Shown here in pieces: positions 8,934 through 17,896 of a stretch of DNA of 64,000 nt. The DNA lies in the NCBI GenBank assembly GCA_029260765.1, contig JAJDCP010000012.1, positions 1-64,000 of the forward strand. Direction: 5' to 3'. This stretch comes from Planctomycetota bacterium. GTDB taxonomy: Bacteria > Planctomycetota > J058 > JAJDCP01. Both the position numbers and the translations under genes were made by a program. The notes below the pieces were generated by a model, which saw only the letters and a program-made list of their open reading frames with translations, searched no databases and was not told where the DNA came from. Numbering within the stretch: position 1 is the stretch's first letter; every line of letters begins with the position of its first letter.

Positions 8934-10298
8934 ATGGTCGCTCCTGATCTCCGTGTTCTCGTCGTGGACGATGATGCAGCCGTCAGGGCGACGGTGGTTC
9001 GCTGCATCCTCGACTACGGCTATGAGGTCGAGGGTGTCGGCTCTGCTGAAGAGGCCATCCAGACGCTCGAAATGAACGCCTACCCAGTCATCTTCTCCGA
9101 CTGGCGTATGCCCGGGATGGACGGATTCGCGCTGCTCGAGCGCATCGGAAAGTTGAATCCCGATGCAAAGGTGATCATCATCACCGGGCATGGAACGATC
9201 CCCTCGGCTGTCGACGCGATGCGTCGCGGCGCCTATGACTACTTGACCAAGCCCTTCCACCTCGAAGAGATCCGCTCGATCCTCGACCGGATCGCGCGTC
9301 TGTACGAGCTCGACGCAAGTGGTGACGACACGCTACCCGAAGCTCTGAGCGATGAGCACGTGTTCTGTGGCATCGTCGGCTCTACGCGACCGATGCACGA
9401 GGTCTTCCGGCTGATCCGCAAGGTGGCGCGCGCGCGCTCGAATGTCTTGATCCGGGGCGAGAGCGGCACCGGCAAAGAGCTGGTGGCCCGAGCGATCCAC
9501 ACCAACGGCCCGGACGCTGAGCAACCTTTCGTGGCGGTCAACTGCGGGGCCATCCCGCCGACCTTGATCGAGAGCGAGCTGTTCGGGCACAACAAGGGCG
9601 CGTTTACCGACGCCAAGCTGGCGAAGAAGGGCCTGTTCCGTTCTGCCCACGGCGGCACGATCTTCCTCGATGAGGTCGCCGAGTTGGGACTCGACATGCA
9701 GGTCAAGCTGTTGCGCACCCTGCAAGAGCGCGAGGTCCGTCCGGTCGGGGCCGAGCTACCGGTCAAGATCTCGGTGCGTGTGATCGCGGCGACCAACAAG
9801 AACCTCGAAGACATGATGCGCGAAGGCAAGTTCCGCTCAGATCTCTACTACCGCTTGAACGTCATCCCGATCGAGATCCCGCCTTTGTGCGAGCGCAAAG
9901 GCGACATCGGCCTGCTGGCCTACCACTTCATCCGCAAGCACTACCCGCATGAAGACCCTTCCTGGCGGGTCTCTGACGACGCTCTGAATGTGCTGCGCAG
10001 CTACTCGTGGCCGGGCAATGTACGCGAACTGGAGAGTGTCATCGAGCGGGCCATCGTGCTCGGCGAGAGCGACATCATCACCAGCCGCTCTCTGCCCCCG
10101 ACGCTGCTCGAGGCCCAGAAGGATCGCAAAGACGCTGAAGACGACAGCATCCGCTCGCTCGATGATGTCGAGCGTCACACCATCCTGAAGACGCTGCGTT
10201 ACACCTCTGGCGACAAACAGGCGGCCGCCCGGCTGCTGAAGATCGACCGCAGCACTCTGTACCGCAAGCTGCAGAAATACTCCCTCGACGTGAAATAG
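8934..10298 (+). CDS. NtrC-family sigma-54-dependent response regulator
   Basis: The 454-residue protein is a three-domain activator of sigma-54 RNA polymerase: a receiver (1-120) with phospho-acceptor Asp56 in SDWRMPG, an AAA+ domain with Walker A GESGTGKE (174-181) and a C-terminal Fis-type helix-turn-helix (GDKQAAARLLKIDRSTLYRK). The sigma-54 contact loop, normally GAFTGA, reads GAFTDA (222-227). ATG 8934 is preceded by GGGAGAGG. No sensor kinase is adjacent, so its partner is elsewhere. It lies between metabolic genes and its targets are unknown. Confidence 0.9.
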   Translation: MVAPDLRVLVVDDDAAVRATVVRCILDYGYEVEGVGSAEEAIQTLEMNAYPVIFSDWRMPGMDGFALLERIGKLNPDAKVIIITGHGTIPSAVDAMRRGAYDYLTKPFHLEEIRSILDRIARLYELDASGDDTLPEALSDEHVFCGIVGSTRPMHEVFRLIRKVARARSNVLIRGESGTGKELVARAIHTNGPDAEQPFVAVNCGAIPPTLIESELFGHNKGAFTDAKLAKKGLFRSAHGGTIFLDEVAELGLDMQVKLLRTLQEREVRPVGAELPVKISVRVIAATNKNLEDMMREGKFRSDLYYRLNVIPIEIPPLCERKGDIGLLAYHFIRKHYPHEDPSWRVSDDALNVLRSYSWPGNVRELESVIERAIVLGESDIITSRSLPPTLLEAQKDRKDAEDDSIRSLDDVERHTILKTLRYTSGDKQAAARLLKIDRSTLYRKLQKYSLDVK

Positions 10299-10459
10299 CA
10301 GCCACAAACTTCGTTCCTCATCGGCGTCGTCGCTTCTTGAAGCAGCGAACCCCAGGCCGTACGTGTGTTCTCAAACAAGCGCCCATCTGGTAGACTTTGC
10401 GGCTTCATTGCGTACAGTCCGCGCCCCTGATGTGCGGCACATCGAGCTGGAGGTGAAGC

Positions 10460-12475
10460 GTGAAGCCCTGGGCAGTCGTGGGTGCGGGAACAATGGGCAG
10501 CGGAATCGCGCAGAAGATCGCGACCGAGGGCATCGAAGTCTTCCTGGTCGATCGCGAAGAAGACCTGGTCGTGCGTGGCAAGGAGCGGATCCGCGCCATG
10601 CTCGAGCAGGGGGTCGAGCGGGGGTTGTTCCGGCCTGAGCAGGTCGAGGCCATCCTCGGGCGCGTGCGGGGCTGCGTCGACACTTCGCAACTGGCCGCAT
10701 GCGACCTTGTGATCGAGGCTGTCTTCGAAGACCTCGGCGTCAAGCGGGCGGTGTTCGACGATCTGAGCAAGAAGTGCCCGGCCGAGGTGCTGCTGGCGAC
10801 CAACACCTCGTCCTTTCTGGTCGGCGATGTGCAAGAGGGCATGCGCCATCCGGAGCGCATCCTCGGGCTGCATTACTTCTTCCATCCCGCCAAGAACCGC
10901 CTGGTCGAGGTCATCGCCGGCAAGCACAGCGGGGCCGCACAGGTCGCCCGTGCACGCGCGCTGCAAGATCGTCTGGGGAAGACCAGCATCGATTCCGAAG
11001 ACCGGCAGGGCTTCATCGTCAACCGCTACTTCGTCCCCTGGCTCAACGAGGGCGTGCGCCTGCTCGAAAGCTCGGACATCGCGACGATCGACGCAGCGGC
11101 CCGCGAGACCTTCCGCATCGGCATGGGTCCCTTCGCGCTGATGAACGCGACCGGTGTGCCGATCGCCTTGCACGCGGCCAACACTCTGGTGCGCGCCTTC
11201 GGCAGCTTCTATGCGCCCGATCCGTTGCTCAAAGCGCAGGTAGACAGCCAACAGAACTGGGAGTTGGCCGGGGAGCCGCAAGGAGGCGAGACCTCTCGCC
11301 GCGAGCTGGGTCTGCAGTTGCTCGCGAGCGTGCTGCTTGCCGCAGGGCAGCTCGTGGACGAGGGCGTGGGCAGCATCGAAGACGTGGATATCGGCGCCCA
11401 GGTCGGTCTGCGCTGGGCCGAGGGGCCCTTTGAGCTGTGGAACCGCTACGGCCGCGACGCGCTGTTGCCATACATCACTGCCCTGGCTGAGCGCTATGAG
11501 CTCGCCCTGCCGGCCTGTCTGGCCGAGCAGCACGGAGCTTTCCGCTTCTGTTGCGTGCTCGAGACCCGGCCGCGGCCGGGACTGGCGCAGCTGACGATCC
11601 GCAGGCCGGCGGCATTGAATGCGCTGAATCCGGAGGTGGTCGCGCAGCTTGAAGAGGCTTTTGCCCGGGTCGACGCCGATCCCGATGTACAGATCATCGC
11701 GTTGGCCGGAGCGGGCAAGGCCTTTGTCTCCGGTGCCGATCTTGCCTTCTTCGTGGCGCACCAGAAAGCGGGTGATCTGGCGCCGATCCGGGCCTTCACG
11801 GAGCGCGGGCAAGCGCTGCTCAGCCGCTTCGCCGCCTCGGAGAAGGTCGTGGTCGCGCTGTTGGACGGCATCAGCCTGGGAGGCGGCAGCGAGCTGGCGC
11901 TGGCTTGTGACTGGATCGTTGGCACGCCGCGCGCGATGCTCGGCTTCCCAGAGACAGGCATCGGCATCTATCCCGGGCTCGGGGGGACCCAGCGCGTGCG
12001 GACGCGCGTGGGCGTAGGACTCGCCAAAGACCTCGTGTTGAGCGGGCGTCGGGTGGGGGCCGAGGAAGCGCTGGCGATCGGGCTGATCGATGAGCTGGTG
12101 GCACCCGAGAAGCTGCTCGACGCCGCAGAAGGCTGCGCGGCCCGCGGCAAGCAGCGTCCTGCGGCTCCGCAGCAGCACGCCTGGCTTGAGCGCGCGCAGG
12201 CTTTTGCCGGCTTGCGGCTTGAGCAGGTCTGGACCGGGGCGCTCGACGGGCTCCCCGAGGCCGTGCAGAAGGCTCTGCTGAAAATCCGCAAGAGCAAGGC
12301 ACCGCTGGCCGTGCTGGCGGCGTGCAGGTTGATCGAGGACGGCGCCGAGCAGGGGCTGGAGGCCGGATTGCAGCTTGAGCTCGACGGACTCGAAGAGATC
12401 TTCTCCACCGAAGATGCCCGCGAAGGCCTGCGCTCAGTGCTGGAGCGACGGCGTCCGCAGTTCAAGGGGTGTTGA
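10460..12475 (+). CDS. fadN: FadN-type 3-hydroxyacyl-CoA dehydrogenase/enoyl-CoA hydratase fusion
   Basis: This 671-residue bifunctional enzyme catalyses two beta-oxidation steps, hydration of enoyl-CoA and NAD-dependent oxidation of 3-hydroxyacyl-CoA. The dehydrogenase comes first: GAGTMG (8-13), then the HYFFHPAKNRLVE segment with catalytic His138 and Glu150, then two C-terminal helical domains. The crotonase follows (about 375-560) with both catalytic glutamates, Glu478 in GGGSE and Glu498 in FPETG. This order is that of Bacillus FadN and opposite to E. coli FadB. The GTG start has a full GGAGGTGA site. No thiolase or acyl-CoA dehydrogenase gene is adjacent. Instead the gene heads an operon of regulatory and membrane proteins. 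Confidence 0.9.
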   Translation: MKPWAVVGAGTMGSGIAQKIATEGIEVFLVDREEDLVVRGKERIRAMLEQGVERGLFRPEQVEAILGRVRGCVDTSQLAACDLVIEAVFEDLGVKRAVFDDLSKKCPAEVLLATNTSSFLVGDVQEGMRHPERILGLHYFFHPAKNRLVEVIAGKHSGAAQVARARALQDRLGKTSIDSEDRQGFIVNRYFVPWLNEGVRLLESSDIATIDAAARETFRIGMGPFALMNATGVPIALHAANTLVRAFGSFYAPDPLLKAQVDSQQNWELAGEPQGGETSRRELGLQLLASVLLAAGQLVDEGVGSIEDVDIGAQVGLRWAEGPFELWNRYGRDALLPYITALAERYELALPACLAEQHGAFRFCCVLETRPRPGLAQLTIRRPAALNALNPEVVAQLEEAFARVDADPDVQIIALAGAGKAFVSGADLAFFVAHQKAGDLAPIRAFTERGQALLSRFAASEKVVVALLDGISLGGGSELALACDWIVGTPRAMLGFPETGIGIYPGLGGTQRVRTRVGVGLAKDLVLSGRRVGAEEALAIGLIDELVAPEKLLDAAEGCAARGKQRPAAPQQHAWLERAQAFAGLRLEQVWTGALDGLPEAVQKALLKIRKSKAPLAVLAACRLIEDGAEQGLEAGLQLELDGLEEIFSTEDAREGLRSVLERRRPQFKGC

Positions 12476-12476
12476 T

Positions 12477-12824
12477 ATGATGTCGCGCAAAAAGCTTACG
12501 CTCGCAAAGCTCGAGGGCATCTGTGGCCGCATCGAAAACCTGTTGGCGGGCCAGAATGCGAGCCTCGCAGACGTTGTCCTGCCTCAAGACGCCAAACCCG
12601 GCGAGACCAAGCTAGAGAAGTTGCAGCGCTTCAAGGCACTGCTGAACAAGACTTTGCAGGACATCGAAGACGGTGTTCAGCCCGGATGTAGAGCCTGCGG
12701 CCGGCAGTTGTCCGCGGCGATCCTTGATGCGATGCCCTGGGCAGCGAACTGTACGCAGTGCGGTTCGGGAGCCCTGGAAGGGGAGAACAAGAGCGATGAA
12801 GATACCCGCCCACCAGCTGTCTGA
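12477..12824 (+). CDS. DksA/TraR-like zinc finger protein
   Basis: The 115-residue protein has a helical N-terminal half and a C-terminal four-cysteine finger (GCRACG, about 24 residues, then CTQCG) in the pattern of DksA/TraR proteins, which bind the RNA polymerase secondary channel. It lacks the long coiled coil of full DksA, so it is closer to the short TraR/YbiI type. ATG 12477 lies one base after the fadN stop (a second ATG follows immediately), and the next gene overlaps its last 29 bases, so it is embedded in the operon. Confidence 0.75.
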   Translation: MMSRKKLTLAKLEGICGRIENLLAGQNASLADVVLPQDAKPGETKLEKLQRFKALLNKTLQDIEDGVQPGCRACGRQLSAAILDAMPWAANCTQCGSGALEGENKSDEDTRPPAV

Positions 12825-14601
12825 AGAGCTGCAGCAGAGCCTGGAGAAGATTCAGGCTGCACCGAATTCCGTCAACTTCTACCAGGCCACTTCCGGCAAA
12901 GGCTGGGCCGTCTTCGGGATCATCGTCTTCCTGTTGGGCATGGCCGGTCTGATCGGGCTCGCGCTCAATGAGGCTGACGAAGAGCTCAGGTATGTGTTCA
13001 TGGGTGGGGCCGCTCTGGCCCTGTTGATCCTGATCAGCTCCGTCAATCACATACGTGCCTACAATGGCGCGCGGGTCAAGCCGTTCCGCGGGCTGAATCC
13101 GCTGTACTACTTCGAGCTGGGCTGGGATGAGCTCAAATACTACAAGATGTGGACGTTGAAGGACTTCCGAGCCACCCACCACCTGCAGAACGGGGTCTAC
13201 CAGCACACGGCCTTCGTGTTGATGTTCGAAGAGGGCAACGTCAACTTCCAGGTGTCGCCGAAGCCGATCGCCGAGAAGCTGTTCAATGAGATCAAGGCGA
13301 CGCGTGTGCAGCTATTGCTGGCGCTGGAGAACCAGAGCTTCCAGAGCCTCGGCGCGCACGACCTGTTCGGCCACGCCCTGGGCAGCGAGGTCTCCAACGT
13401 TGATGAAGAGGCCCCGAAATCGGGCCGCATGGGCTGTCTCGCAAGTCTGGCGCTGGCTGTGATTCTGGGCGCAGGGGCGGGTATGGGGCTGAGCTATCTG
13501 TCCGCCATCGCCTACGATGCCCGTGACTGGGACTACATGAGCTACGGTGACATGGGTGATGAAGTGGCGAGGCATGTTCGCTACGGCTACTGCGCCCATC
13601 AGGAGGAGTTGCCGGACAAGATGCGCGCGATGCTGAGCGACAACTGGGTGCGCAGCGGTGTCGATCTCGACGACGAAGCCTGGGATGGCTCCGACATCAC
13701 CGACGCGAAGCGTGGAGTCGAAGCCTACAACGAGATCTTCGGGGCCGAACTGGCGCTGCGCGAGGTGGTGGTTCCCGCAGCCAAGACCTCATTCCAGCAG
13801 CGTTGGAATGAGATGGGGACCAGCCCGGAGCCTCGCGAGATCGTAGAACACAAAGCTGCCATGGCCGAGTTGGTGGCCTACCTGAATGCCAAACCCTACG
13901 GCTGGGGGCTGCAGCTCACAGACGTGGCGCCGCACATGGGGCAGATCGATGAAGCGATCGTTGGGCGCATCGAAGGGGCCAGCCAGGAGTATCAGAGCCA
14001 GGCCCGCAACGTAGGGGCCAGCGAAGAGGCCATCGCTGCGATCGCGCAGATCTTCAAGATCATGCGCGAGCAGCGGCGCTATTCGTTGGTGGTCAGCTAT
14101 GAACAGGCGCTCGAGAGCGATACATCTCTGGAGGAAGACTTCAAGGAGGTGTACCCGGACTACAAATACATCGAGCCGATGAGCCCCTCATTTACGCCAG
14201 CCAAGAACCTGCAGCGGGAGTCGTTGATCACCGAGGTGCTCGCGTCCGCTTTCGAGGACATGTTGCAGGGGCTGGTGAAAGTCAGCACCATCGACAGCGA
14301 GGATGCGGCCGTCTATCTGACCGTCTACTATGCGATCAGTCCGGAGTTCGAGCTGTACTACAACGACGCCGAAGAGCACCTGCCCGACGAAGACCGCCAT
14401 TGGTCCACGGCGATTGTGAGTGACTTTGCGCTCACTTTCAGCGGGCGCGATGCCGAGACCAGCTTTTATCTCTTCGAGACCCACGCGGCTCCGGCTGATC
14501 AGTTCTCGATCTACTCCGGCCAGACCATGTATGACGCGATGGCTTCGAGTCTGTTCGACGACTTCCGGGCACAACTGGCCAGCCACTTTGGCGTCTATTG
14601 A
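12796..14601 (+). CDS. Large membrane protein of unknown function
   Basis: The 601-residue protein was not recognised. It has a short cytoplasmic N-terminus, two transmembrane helices at about 38-60 and 66-88, a soluble segment of about 130 residues between helices, a third helix at about 223-247, and a long acidic C-terminal part of some 350 residues with many Asp/Glu and Tyr. ATG 12796 follows a GGGGAG site inside the DksA-like gene. The VWA gene starts 17 bases after its stop. Operon position suggests an envelope function linked to its neighbours. Confidence 0.7.
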   Translation: MKIPAHQLSEELQQSLEKIQAAPNSVNFYQATSGKGWAVFGIIVFLLGMAGLIGLALNEADEELRYVFMGGAALALLILISSVNHIRAYNGARVKPFRGLNPLYYFELGWDELKYYKMWTLKDFRATHHLQNGVYQHTAFVLMFEEGNVNFQVSPKPIAEKLFNEIKATRVQLLLALENQSFQSLGAHDLFGHALGSEVSNVDEEAPKSGRMGCLASLALAVILGAGAGMGLSYLSAIAYDARDWDYMSYGDMGDEVARHVRYGYCAHQEELPDKMRAMLSDNWVRSGVDLDDEAWDGSDITDAKRGVEAYNEIFGAELALREVVVPAAKTSFQQRWNEMGTSPEPREIVEHKAAMAELVAYLNAKPYGWGLQLTDVAPHMGQIDEAIVGRIEGASQEYQSQARNVGASEEAIAAIAQIFKIMREQRRYSLVVSYEQALESDTSLEEDFKEVYPDYKYIEPMSPSFTPAKNLQRESLITEVLASAFEDMLQGLVKVSTIDSEDAAVYLTVYYAISPEFELYYNDAEEHLPDEDRHWSTAIVSDFALTFSGRDAETSFYLFETHAAPADQFSIYSGQTMYDAMASSLFDDFRAQLASHFGVY

Positions 14602-14618
14602 GAAAGGGGGGCTGGCGG

Positions 14619-16400
14619 ATGCGCTGGCAGTGCGCGCTTGGGGTCCTCTGTCTGGCAGTGGCAGCGATGGCCCAGGAAGAGGCCGAGCAGAAGGCGCGGC
14701 AAGAGTTTTCCAAGCTGGGGGAGTCGACCTCGCTGCTCTGGGATGCCAACACCCTGCGGCGCTGGTGCGGCTTGGAGGGAGACGACATCCTGCCGCGCTT
14801 GTTGGAGCTCTACACCCAGCCCTTCAAGCCGGAGCCGCATTTCCGCTACCTGGTCGCTTCGTGTCTGCGCGGGCGCTTCGATCCTCGCCGGGGCCCGTTC
14901 TCACCGATCGGTACCCGGGCCGCTCAGGCAGAGCTGAGTCCCGAAGACCAGGAGCTGCTCAGCGAATTCCTCGACGATGATTCCTCGGGACCCATCGATG
15001 CCTGGGCGGTCTACAACGTCTGCCAGGTGATGGCCCGGCGTGGTTTTGCCGAGGAAGACCTGCTCGGCTGCGCCTTCAAAGACAAGCGTATGATCCGCCG
15101 GACCACGGCTATCGAGGCTTTGAGCCGCTCAGGCGACGCCCGCCTGGTGGTGCGGCTGCCGGAGCTGCTGGCCGAAAAGCCGCGCAAGAAGCATGAACGC
15201 GCCCTGCTGATCGAGGCAGCTGCCCTGGCCGCCTGCGACTGGGCGCAAGAGCGCCTGCAGCCCGACACCTCCCGAGTCGTGACTCCCGCCGAGCATGCTG
15301 CCGCGAAAGCTCTGCTCGAGCCGGTCATCGAGCTGCTCGAGGACCGCAAACAATTGGAGCGCAGCGAACGCCTGATCCGCATCGGCTTGCGCGACGCCCT
15401 CGGCACCGAGCGCGCCTATGAGAACGCCGACAGCTGGCGCTTGGCTTTGCAGGACGCGACGGCTCCGTTGCCGCGGGGCGCTGAGGGAACCGTGGTGCGC
15501 TTCATGGGCATCGAGGCAAGCGGGACGCGGATCGCCTTCCTGCTCGACGCCTCCGACTCGATGCTCAATCCCCTCAGCGACGCGGAGAAGCTCGCGCTCG
15601 AAGAGCTGTTTGGCGGGCAGGAGGCCGCTGAGGGCGGCCGTGACACCCGCGCACGGAACGACCCCCTGGCGGTCGATTGGGAAGGGGTCTCCACGCGCTT
15701 TGACGCCGCTCGAGAGCATCTGAAACACACACTGGCGACGATGGACGAGGATGTGTCCTTCGCGGTGATTCTGTTCGGCAACGATGCCGAGGTGTTGGCA
15801 GAGACACCGAGCTTCGTCAAGGCGAACAAGAAGCGTAAGCTGGCCGTCGCCCTGGCGCTGGACGCGATCCAACCCGGACCGACCAACACCGCACGCCCCC
15901 ACGGCACCCTGCGTGGTCAGACCAACATCCTGGCAGGCTTCGACCTCGCCTTCCGCGTCGGTAAGGGCGGCGTGGTCGGCGCGGGGACGCCCTTGTACAC
16001 CGATCGGGATGCGTTGCTCGAAGGCGTGGATACGGTCTTCTTGTTGTCCGACGGCAAGCCCTCGCGCGACGGTTTCCAGGGCCAGAGTCCCGAGACGACC
16101 ATCGGGGGTTTTTGGCGCGAGGCCTACGAGACCGAGATCACCGATCCGGAGACGGGCTTGAAGCGTCCCGTCAAGGTCGACCGGCAGTTCATTCCCGAGC
16201 GCACGCAGCGCCTGAGCTATGGCTTCGGTCCGTACCTGCAGAACGATGCACTGCTCGAAGAGCTGGAGCGTCTGAACCTGTTCCGCAAAGCAGTGTTCCA
16301 CGCCATCGGGATCGGAGAGGCCGACCGCAGCCTGCCCGAACGTATCGCCGCGCTGGGACGGGGGCGTTGGGTCGATCTGGGGGGAGCCGCAGCCGAGTGA
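14619..16400 (+). CDS. Secreted protein with von Willebrand factor A domain
   Basis: The 593-residue product starts with a signal peptide (cleavage likely after AMA, residue 18). The first 280 residues are helical and look like repeats of the HEAT/armadillo type. A VWA domain follows, with an intact metal-ion-dependent adhesion site: DASDS near 310, Thr in the QTNIL segment, and Asp in LLSDGKPS. Such domains bind proteins through a divalent metal. ATG 14619 has a run of G bases (AAAGGGGGG) at ribosome-binding distance. It lies between the membrane protein and the zinc-ribbon pair in one operon. Confidence 0.8.
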   Translation: MRWQCALGVLCLAVAAMAQEEAEQKARQEFSKLGESTSLLWDANTLRRWCGLEGDDILPRLLELYTQPFKPEPHFRYLVASCLRGRFDPRRGPFSPIGTRAAQAELSPEDQELLSEFLDDDSSGPIDAWAVYNVCQVMARRGFAEEDLLGCAFKDKRMIRRTTAIEALSRSGDARLVVRLPELLAEKPRKKHERALLIEAAALAACDWAQERLQPDTSRVVTPAEHAAAKALLEPVIELLEDRKQLERSERLIRIGLRDALGTERAYENADSWRLALQDATAPLPRGAEGTVVRFMGIEASGTRIAFLLDASDSMLNPLSDAEKLALEELFGGQEAAEGGRDTRARNDPLAVDWEGVSTRFDAAREHLKHTLATMDEDVSFAVILFGNDAEVLAETPSFVKANKKRKLAVALALDAIQPGPTNTARPHGTLRGQTNILAGFDLAFRVGKGGVVGAGTPLYTDRDALLEGVDTVFLLSDGKPSRDGFQGQSPETTIGGFWREAYETEITDPETGLKRPVKVDRQFIPERTQRLSYGFGPYLQNDALLEELERLNLFRKAVFHAIGIGEADRSLPERIAALGRGRWVDLGGAAAE

Positions 16401-16480
16401 GCTCCGGCCGTTGACCGAGGTGTGCCAACGCTGGACCCCGGTCTGAGGGAGCGTTGATCTCAACTCGGGGCAAGACGATC

Positions 16481-17206
16481 ATGGCCCTCCGATGCACAGG
16501 CTGCCGCGCAGACATCCCCGCCCGCTTCGTCGACATCGACCGGGTGCTGGCGCAGTGTCGGTCTTGCGGTCGGGTGTTCGATTTCTCCGCGCAGGTCGCA
16601 CCGCTGCCCGTGGTGCATCCGATGGCGCGCACCCGGCTCGAGATCCCTTGCCCGCCGGGCATCACGCTCGAGCAGGCGGACGGAACGCTGCGGCTGCGCG
16701 TTCCCTGGCTGTCTCCGGAGCTCTGGTGGCGCTTGCTGGTCGGCGGCGTGTTTGGGCTGTTCCTGGCCGGGACGGTGTTGAACGTCGTCGGCAGCACCGC
16801 GCTCGGCCGTTTTCTGGGCGCATGGATGCTGATCTTCACTCCCTTTGTGCTCGGCATCCTCGGTGGCGTCTACCTGGTCCTGATGCATGTCTTCAACCAG
16901 ACCGAGATCCGGGTCGATGCTGAATGCCTGCGCACCCGCTCTGGACCTCTCCCCTGGGCGCCGGCGCGTCAGCTCGCCGTCGGCGCGCTGGACCAGCTGT
17001 TCTGCAAGGCTGACCGGCGCCTCAGTCTTGGCTCCAATACCTACTGCCAGAACATGAGCTACAGCCTGGTCGCGCGCATGCACGATGGCAGCCAGGTGTC
17101 TCTGCTCACCGGGCTGGTGGAACCGGACTATGTCTGGTTCGTCGAGCAACGTATCGAAGAGTTCCTGGGCATCGAAGACCGCCACATCCGCGGGGAGTTT
17201 CGCTGA
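16481..17206 (+). CDS. Zinc-ribbon membrane protein, paralogue 1
   Basis: The 241-residue protein begins with a zinc ribbon (CTGC, then CRSCG about 20 residues later), continues with a soluble linker, two transmembrane helices at about 87-108 and 113-136, and a C-terminal domain of about 100 residues rich in aromatic residues. It ends with a motif (VEQRIEEFLGIEDRHIRGE) shared with the next gene. The function is unknown. It overlaps the downstream paralogue as TGATG, and the pair probably arose by tandem duplication. Confidence 0.75.
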   Translation: MALRCTGCRADIPARFVDIDRVLAQCRSCGRVFDFSAQVAPLPVVHPMARTRLEIPCPPGITLEQADGTLRLRVPWLSPELWWRLLVGGVFGLFLAGTVLNVVGSTALGRFLGAWMLIFTPFVLGILGGVYLVLMHVFNQTEIRVDAECLRTRSGPLPWAPARQLAVGALDQLFCKADRRLSLGSNTYCQNMSYSLVARMHDGSQVSLLTGLVEPDYVWFVEQRIEEFLGIEDRHIRGEFR

Positions 17207-17892
17207 TGTCCGGGATCACTTGCCAGGGTTGTCGCAGACGGATCCGTCGTGAGCACATCAGCCTCGAGACGCGCATCGCCAAGTGCTTGCAGTGCGATGC
17301 CGTGTTCCGCATCGTCGAAGCGCTCCCTCCACGCCTGGCGCTGGCTGGCAACCGCGAGGAGTCACTGCATGGCGTCAGTCTGCGCGAGCGCAGCAACTCG
17401 CTGACCTTCGCGGTGCGTTGGTTCAGCCTCAAGCGCATGCTTCTACTGGCGATCCCCCTGTGCGTCGAGGGCTCGCTCATCTTGGCGGGCGAGGCGGTCG
17501 ACCAGTACCTGTTTGCCCCGATCTTCGTCTACCTGTTCAGCGCGACGATTTGCCTGGCGTCGCTCTACGGGATGGTCTGCACGCTCTTCAACACGACCCG
17601 GGTGCGCGTGACCGACCGCTATCTGAAGATCACCCACAGTCCTTTGCCTTGGGCCGCGCAGCTAGAGCTGGAGGCGGACAACATCAAGCAGCTGTACGTG
17701 CCTCCGGTGTTTACCAAGCACAGCAAGGCTTCGCGCGCCTACCAATACAGCGTGTGGGCGCTGACCTCCGATGGGCGTCGGGTCCGCTTGCTCGGCTCGC
17801 TGCGGGATCGCTGCCAGGCGCGCTTCCTCGAGCGGCAGATCGAAGACTTCCTGGGAATCGTAGACTGCCGGGTGCCGGGCGAGGTGGTGTGA
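17206..17892 (+). CDS. Zinc-ribbon membrane protein, paralogue 2
   Basis: The 228-residue protein is built like the preceding one: an N-terminal ribbon (CQGC, CLQC), two hydrophobic helices near 85-105 and 112-133, and a C-terminal domain ending in LERQIEDFLGIVDCRVPGE, which matches the end of paralogue 1. Its ATG overlaps the upstream stop by one base, so translation is coupled and the two may form a heteromer. It is the last gene of the operon and converges on glgX four bases away. Confidence 0.75.
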   Translation: MSGITCQGCRRRIRREHISLETRIAKCLQCDAVFRIVEALPPRLALAGNREESLHGVSLRERSNSLTFAVRWFSLKRMLLLAIPLCVEGSLILAGEAVDQYLFAPIFVYLFSATICLASLYGMVCTLFNTTRVRVTDRYLKITHSPLPWAAQLELEADNIKQLYVPPVFTKHSKASRAYQYSVWALTSDGRRVRLLGSLRDRCQARFLERQIEDFLGIVDCRVPGEVV

Positions 17893-17896
17893 GCCG

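Noticed and set aside
10199..12178. A 659-codon frame opposite the FadN-type gene
   Set aside because: It is an antisense shadow. The plus strand has a strong ribosome-binding site and both enzyme domains.
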